This document shows, one piece after another, positions 6,245-9,980 of a stretch of DNA of 9,980 nt. Source of the DNA: Melioribacteraceae bacterium (GTDB lineage Bacteria; Bacteroidota; Ignavibacteria; Ignavibacteriales; Melioribacteraceae); the NCBI GenBank assembly GCA_027036655.1, contig JALWEC010000306.1, positions 1 through 9,980 of the forward strand, in the 5' to 3' direction. The position numbers and the translations under genes are program-made. Under the pieces are notes generated by a model, which searched no databases, was not told where the DNA came from, and saw only the letters and a program-made list of their open reading frames with translations. The first letter of the stretch is position 1, and the number at the start of each line of letters is the position of its first letter.

Positions 6245-7120
6245 ATGGAAATGTTTTTGCAATCTTTGATTTCCGGATTGCTGGTAGGCGGACTTTACGC
6301 AATAATCGGTTTGGGAATGTCATTAATTATGGGCGTTCTTAAAATAATCAACTTGGCGCACGGGCAGCTGATGATGGTTGCGATGTATGTATCATGGTCG
6401 GCATGGAATTATTTGGGCATAGATCCGTACTTATCAGTGGTTCTGTCGGTTCCTTTCACGTTTTATTTAGCAAAGTTTTTGAGTAAATATTTACTCAACC
6501 CGTTAATTGAAAAGGACTCAATTTTACCGGAGAACCAGGTGTTGATGACCGTCGGTATCGGAATGGTATTAGTTGAACTTGCGCGGTTTTTATTTACATC
6601 GGATTATCGTTCGGTTCAAACCAGCTATACAGGACAAGCATGGGATTTGGGCGGCGTATCAATCAGCATTCCACTTTTAATTGCATTTATTGTTTCTCTT
6701 TTATTGACCGCCGGATTATTTTATTTATTGATGAAAACCGATTTGGGGCGTTCAATACGGGCGACCGCTCAGGACAGATTGGCGGCTTCCTTAATGGGAG
6801 TTAGCGCGGAAAAGATTACGGTTTTAACGTACGGAATCGGCAGCGCATTGATTGCCGCAGCAGGTACATTTTTCCTTCCAATATTTTATCTTTATCCTGA
6901 TGTAGGCCCGGAATTTACAGCCAAAGCCTTTGTAATTACAATTCTCGGAGGACTCGGCTCTACGGTAGGCGCAATAACCGGCGGTATCGTTCTGGCGTTA
7001 GCGGAAACGTTCGGAGCTACATATCTTTCCTCCGGTTATAGGGATGCTTACGGATTAGTTATTTTTCTCCTGGTTTTGGTCTTCTTACCGGGCGGATTAA
7101 AAAGTTTAACGAAAGTGTAG
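6245..7120 (+). CDS. livH: LivH-type ABC permease, inner membrane
   Basis: This 291-residue integral membrane protein forms one half of the transport channel. About eight hydrophobic segments are visible (for example 9-30, 140-162, 193-215, 228-254 and 268-282). LivH landmarks are the N-terminal NLAHGQLMM (36-44), the cytoplasmic coupling segment GRSIRATAQDRLAASLMGV (168-186), ILGGLGSTVGAITGG (233-247) and FLPGGLKSL near the end. The length is normal for LivH. GGAGA at 6235-6239 supports the ATG. The gene follows a stem-loop after livK and ends 7 nt before livM. Family assignment is secure; LivH homologues in urea and amide importers look similar, so the substrate stays open. Confidence 0.93.
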   Translation: MEMFLQSLISGLLVGGLYAIIGLGMSLIMGVLKIINLAHGQLMMVAMYVSWSAWNYLGIDPYLSVVLSVPFTFYLAKFLSKYLLNPLIEKDSILPENQVLMTVGIGMVLVELARFLFTSDYRSVQTSYTGQAWDLGGVSISIPLLIAFIVSLLLTAGLFYLLMKTDLGRSIRATAQDRLAASLMGVSAEKITVLTYGIGSALIAAAGTFFLPIFYLYPDVGPEFTAKAFVITILGGLGSTVGAITGGIVLALAETFGATYLSSGYRDAYGLVIFLLVLVFLPGGLKSLTKV

Positions 7121-7127
7121 GTAGATT

Positions 7128-8111
7128 ATGCATAATGATAAATTTATCAGTAAATCGGAAATCGGCATTTTTATTTTTGCTTTGGTGCTTCCTTTTATCT
7201 TTGACTTTTCTCCCTACATACAAGGTCTTCTGATTTTTGTAATGTTGTGGGTAGTATTGGGAACATCGTGGAACCTTCTTGCCGGTTATACGGGACAAGT
7301 TTCTTTCGGGCACGCAGCGTTTTTCGGAATAGGCGCTTATGCTGCCGGTGTTCCGTTTTTCTTATTCAAGGTTTCTCCGTGGTGGGGCTTATTGTTCGGC
7401 GGAATTACTGCGGTAATCCTTGGTTATTTGCTTGGAATTGTCGTGTTCCGGTTGCGGGGTCCTTACTTCGCTTTGGGCACATTGGCTGCCGCAGAAATTC
7501 TACGTATCGCATTCGGGCAGGAGGAATGGCTTACCAACGGTCATAACGGAATTCTTTACATAACGACTTGGGTTAGTAAATATCCTTATTACTTCATTAT
7601 CCTGGCAATTGCCGCGGGAACTATTTTAACCGTAAAAGTGGTGATGAGAAGGAGGGAAGGTTATTATTTCCTTTCTATTCGCGAAGATGAGGATGCGGCT
7701 TCCGCAATCGGTATCAACGCCAGTAAGTACAAAAATATTTCTATGGGTTTATCTTCATTCTGGGCTGGAATGGCGGGCGCATTTTATTTTATATATATGG
7801 GATTTATTGATCCCGAAACCGTGTTTGCTCTTCATAACATCTCGATTATTTCAATTCTGGTCGGCATTATCGGCGGAGTAGGTACTATTTGGGGACCTGC
7901 AATCGGGGCAATTATTATGGTACTTCTGCAGGAAACATTTCGTTCCGCTTTCTTCGGATTCGCTCCGCAATGGGTTTCTGGAATGCATGCTTTTGTTTTC
8001 GGACTGCTCGTTATCTTCGTTATTCTTTATTTGCCTGGCGGAGTAGTAGGAGATTGGGATTTGATTAAGAAAAAATTGCATCTGAAAAGAAAGTCGGAGA
8101 TGAAAAAATGA
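7128..8111 (+). CDS. livM: LivM-type ABC permease, inner membrane
   Basis: This 327-residue protein is the second permease half. After a short cytoplasmic N-terminus it has about nine hydrophobic segments. LivM signatures are WNLLAGYTGQVSFGHAAFFG (48-67), RLRGPYFALGTLAAAEILR (108-126) and the coupling segment SIREDEDAASAIGINASKYK (183-202), followed by LVGIIGGVGTIWGPAIGA (244-261) and YLPGGVVG (301-308). The C-terminus is a short basic tail (LIKKKLHLKRKSEMKK). Length fits the common short LivM form; the E. coli protein is longer at its N-terminus. The Shine-Dalgarno is weak (TAGGTAG across the livH stop), which suggests coupling to livH translation. The stop overlaps the livG start as ATGA. 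Confidence 0.93.
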   Translation: MHNDKFISKSEIGIFIFALVLPFIFDFSPYIQGLLIFVMLWVVLGTSWNLLAGYTGQVSFGHAAFFGIGAYAAGVPFFLFKVSPWWGLLFGGITAVILGYLLGIVVFRLRGPYFALGTLAAAEILRIAFGQEEWLTNGHNGILYITTWVSKYPYYFIILAIAAGTILTVKVVMRRREGYYFLSIREDEDAASAIGINASKYKNISMGLSSFWAGMAGAFYFIYMGFIDPETVFALHNISIISILVGIIGGVGTIWGPAIGAIIMVLLQETFRSAFFGFAPQWVSGMHAFVFGLLVIFVILYLPGGVVGDWDLIKKKLHLKRKSEMKK

Positions 8112-8830
8112 GCATACTTTCATTAAAAAATGTAACTAAAAATTTTGGCGGACTTACCGCGGTTAACAACGTTTCCTTTGATGTTGAAGAAGGGGAAATT
8201 CTCGGATTGATTGGGCCTAACGGAAGCGGTAAAACTACAATTTTTAATCTTATAAATCATTTCTTCCCTGTTTCGTCCGGAGATATTATTTTTAAAGGAA
8301 ATAATATTACGCATAAAAAGACGCACGAAATAGCAATGCTCGGTATCGGAAGAACTTTTCAGGTAGTAAAACCATTGAAAAGATTATCCGTTGCCGATAA
8401 TATTATGGCGGCAGCTTTTTCACGGGAATCGACTTTTGAAGGCGCAAAACGGGTAACGAGAGAAGTTCTTGAATTTACACATCTTGACCATGTTGCGCAT
8501 CAAAAAGCGGGCGGTTTGCCAATTGCCGGAAGAAAGAGATTGGAAATAGCCAAAGCTCTTGCAACAAGACCGACACTTCTGTTGCTTGATGAAACAGCCG
8601 CCGGATTAAATCCGGCTGAGTTGGATGAAGCAATTGATATTATCAGAGCAATTCGTTCCGACTTGGGAATAACCATTATTATCGTTGAGCATATAATGAA
8701 AGTTATTATGAATATTTCGGATAGAATTCATGCAATTGCTTACGGAACAACTATTACGGAAGGTAGTCCGGCGGAAGTGGCGGCAAACCCGACCGTAATC
8801 GAAGCATATTTAGGAAGCGATTATCATTAG
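8108..8830 (+). CDS. livG: LivG-type ABC ATPase with degenerate signature motif
   Basis: This 240-residue protein is one of the two cytoplasmic ATPase subunits. Walker A GPNGSGKT (36-43), Q-loop Q85, Walker B TLLLLDE (156-162), the LivG-type D-loop AGLNPAE (165-171) and H-loop H195 are intact. The ABC signature, normally LSGGQ or LSYGQ, reads LPIAG (137-141), followed by the expected RKRLEIAKAL. The serine and central glycine that contact ATP across the dimer are therefore missing. The reading frame is clean on both sides, so a frameshift does not explain it. The ATG overlaps the livM stop (ATGA), with GGAG at 8096-8099. From memory, LivG relatives with altered signatures do exist, so this may be a subfamily trait. 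The family call is secure. Confidence 0.94.
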   Translation: MSILSLKNVTKNFGGLTAVNNVSFDVEEGEILGLIGPNGSGKTTIFNLINHFFPVSSGDIIFKGNNITHKKTHEIAMLGIGRTFQVVKPLKRLSVADNIMAAAFSRESTFEGAKRVTREVLEFTHLDHVAHQKAGGLPIAGRKRLEIAKALATRPTLLLLDETAAGLNPAELDEAIDIIRAIRSDLGITIIIVEHIMKVIMNISDRIHAIAYGTTITEGSPAEVAANPTVIEAYLGSDYH

Positions 8831-8842
8831 GAGAAAAATTTC

Positions 8843-9547
8843 ATGCTAAAATTAGAAAATGTAGATATGAGTTACGGCGACCTTCAAGTGCTTTGGGATG
8901 TTTCCTTTGAAGTGCACGAAGGCGAAATTGTTGTTCTTGTCGGAGCAAACGGAGCCGGAAAATCATCTATTATAAAAACTATTTCGGGTCTTCAAAAAGT
9001 ATCGAACGGTAAAATTATTTTTGATGGCGCTGATGTTACAAATCAAAAACCTGAAGATATTTTGAAAAGAGGTTTGGTTCATGTTCCCGAAGGAAGGCGT
9101 CTGTTTAACGAAATGACCGTTGAAGAAAACCTGATAATGGGCGCTTTGTGGGGAGAGGCAAAAGAGAAGCGTGCCGAAACCATGGAGATTTGCTATGACT
9201 TGTTTCCTAAACTGCGCGACAGAAGAACGCAGTTGGCGGGAACGTTAAGCGGCGGCGAACAGCAGATGGTTGCCGTAGCCCGCGGATTAATGGCTAAGCC
9301 GAAACTTTTGATGTTCGATGAGCCGAGTTTAGGGCTTGCTCCCGTGCTTGTTCAAGATATTTTTGATATTATTAAAAGCGTAAGAAAACAAGGGATTACC
9401 GTTCTTCTTGTTGAGCAGAATGTTCAGGCTACATTGAAGTTCTGCGACAGAGCTTATGTGCTGGAAAACGGTAAAATCGTGATGGAAGGAACAGGACAAC
9501 AATTACTGAACGACGATCACGTTAAAGAAGCATTCTTAGGAATATAA
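8843..9547 (+). CDS. livF: LivF-type ABC ATPase
   Basis: This 234-residue protein is the second ATPase subunit. It has Walker A GANGAGKS (34-41), the LivF-specific VPEGRRLF (81-88) in place of a glutamine Q-loop, a full signature LSGGEQQ (135-141), Walker B LLMFDE (155-160), D-loop SLGLAP (162-167) and VEQN (190-193), where glutamine takes the H-loop position as is usual for LivF. The C-terminal YVLENGKIVMEGTG matches the family. TAGGAGA (8828-8834), overlapping the livG stop, is the ribosome binding site. It should pair with LivG beneath LivHM. Length and motif order are typical. Confidence 0.95.
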   Translation: MLKLENVDMSYGDLQVLWDVSFEVHEGEIVVLVGANGAGKSSIIKTISGLQKVSNGKIIFDGADVTNQKPEDILKRGLVHVPEGRRLFNEMTVEENLIMGALWGEAKEKRAETMEICYDLFPKLRDRRTQLAGTLSGGEQQMVAVARGLMAKPKLLMFDEPSLGLAPVLVQDIFDIIKSVRKQGITVLLVEQNVQATLKFCDRAYVLENGKIVMEGTGQQLLNDDHVKEAFLGI

Positions 9548-9561
9548 ATTAGGAGCATATA

Positions 9562-9980
9562 ATGTTAGTTAGAAAATGGATGAGTAAAAATCCGATAACA
9601 ATTGATATTAACGATACTCTTACCGAGGCGATTGAAACTCTAAAAAGGAACAGAATCAGACGTTTGCCTGTAATGAAAGATGGCAAACTTGTAGGAATAA
9701 TTTCCGACAGGGATTTGAAAGAAGCGTCTCCTTCAAAAGTTACTTCTCTTGACGTTTGGGAAGTGCATTATCTTCTTTCCAAAATAAAAATTAAAGATAT
9801 TTATAAAAAACATCCGATTACTATCAGAGATGATTCTACAATTGAGCAGGCAGCTGTTTTGATGTTTGATGAGAAAATCGGCGGTTTGCCTGTTGTTGAC
9901 GGAAAGGGCGATTTGGTCGGGATGCTTACCGAGCACGACGTCTTTAACGCTTTAATTAGAATTACGGGCGCCAGAGTTCC
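9562..9980 (+). CDS. AcuB-like CBS-pair protein, 3' truncated by the window edge
   Basis: The frame runs off the window after 139 codons. It begins MLVRKWMSKNPITI, a typical start of the AcuB-like CBS family. The first CBS repeat spans about 7-55 (IRRLPVMKDGKLVGIISDRDL) and the second about 79-135 (IGGLPVVDGKGDLVGMLTEHDVF). The joining segment contains SPSKVTSLDVWEVHYLLSKIK, also characteristic of AcuB-like proteins, which usually carry a C-terminal ACT domain; that part would lie outside the window. TTAGGAG (9549-9555) supports the ATG, and it starts 14 nt after livF, so it is probably in the same operon. CBS pairs generally bind adenosine nucleotides, so a role in energy or ligand sensing linked to uptake is plausible but not shown. 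It is a soluble protein by appearance. The name AcuB is a family label and does not imply acetoin metabolism here. Confidence 0.85.
   Translation, partial: MLVRKWMSKNPITIDINDTLTEAIETLKRNRIRRLPVMKDGKLVGIISDRDLKEASPSKVTSLDVWEVHYLLSKIKIKDIYKKHPITIRDDSTIEQAAVLMFDEKIGGLPVVDGKGDLVGMLTEHDVFNALIRITGARV

Noticed and set aside
7059..8326. Minus-strand open frames opposite the liv genes (7059-7313, 7851-8123, 8123-8326)
   Set aside because: They are short, carry no recognisable domains, and lie opposite strongly conserved LivH, LivM and LivG coding sequence; they are shadow frames.
1..9980. CRISPR arrays, insertion sequences, tRNA or rRNA genes, phage or defence genes
   Set aside because: No spaced direct repeats, transposase or integrase motifs, RNA-gene sequences or attachment-site repeats were seen; intergenic spaces are all below 220 bp and are accounted for above.

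Overview
The window holds one closely packed set of plus-strand genes, all in well-known families, from a moderately AT-rich Gram-negative bacterium. An outer-membrane barrel with a Sec signal peptide, a lysine-rich proteome, AGGAGG-type ribosome binding sites and sigma-54 regulation together suggest the Bacteroidota/Chlorobiota side of the tree, possibly Ignavibacteria-like. That placement rests on general resemblance, not on a marker gene.

Layout. Positions 1-2060 carry the 3' part of a membrane sensor histidine kinase (end of an extracytoplasmic domain, transmembrane helix, HAMP, GAF, PAS, HisKA, HATPase). Positions 2061-2177 hold a possible 21-codon leader ORF with a good Shine-Dalgarno; its stop overlaps the start of the next gene. 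Positions 2178-3584 encode an NtrC-family response regulator (receiver, AAA+, Fis-type HTH). Positions 3585-3795 form a rich regulatory region. It has two similar 14-bp dyads whose centres lie 20 bp apart, an A9/T7 tract region with a small hairpin, and a near-consensus sigma-54 -24/-12 promoter whose -12 half is embedded in a perfect 7-3-7 palindrome. Next come an outer-membrane beta-barrel porin-like gene (3796-4842), an intrinsic terminator, and a complete LivKHMGF-type ABC importer (4908-9547). The window ends inside an AcuB-like CBS-pair protein (9562-9980).

How the parts may work together (inference). The kinase would phosphorylate the regulator at D55. The regulator would bind the twin dyads about 130-150 bp upstream of the predicted start and, with the intervening A/T tract possibly helping to bend the DNA, activate sigma-54 RNA polymerase at 3705-3721. 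The transcript would make an outer-membrane channel and, by read-through of an attenuating terminator, the lipoprotein solute receptor, two permeases and two ATPases for uptake of an amino acid or related solute. A second stem-loop after the receptor gene could lower permease and ATPase levels relative to the receptor. The CBS protein may add a nucleotide-sensing step.

No wholly new gene family is apparent. The points most worth attention are the legible sigma-54 circuit, the coupled leader ORF, and an importer in which all ATPase-motif deviations fall on the same one of the two predicted nucleotide sites.
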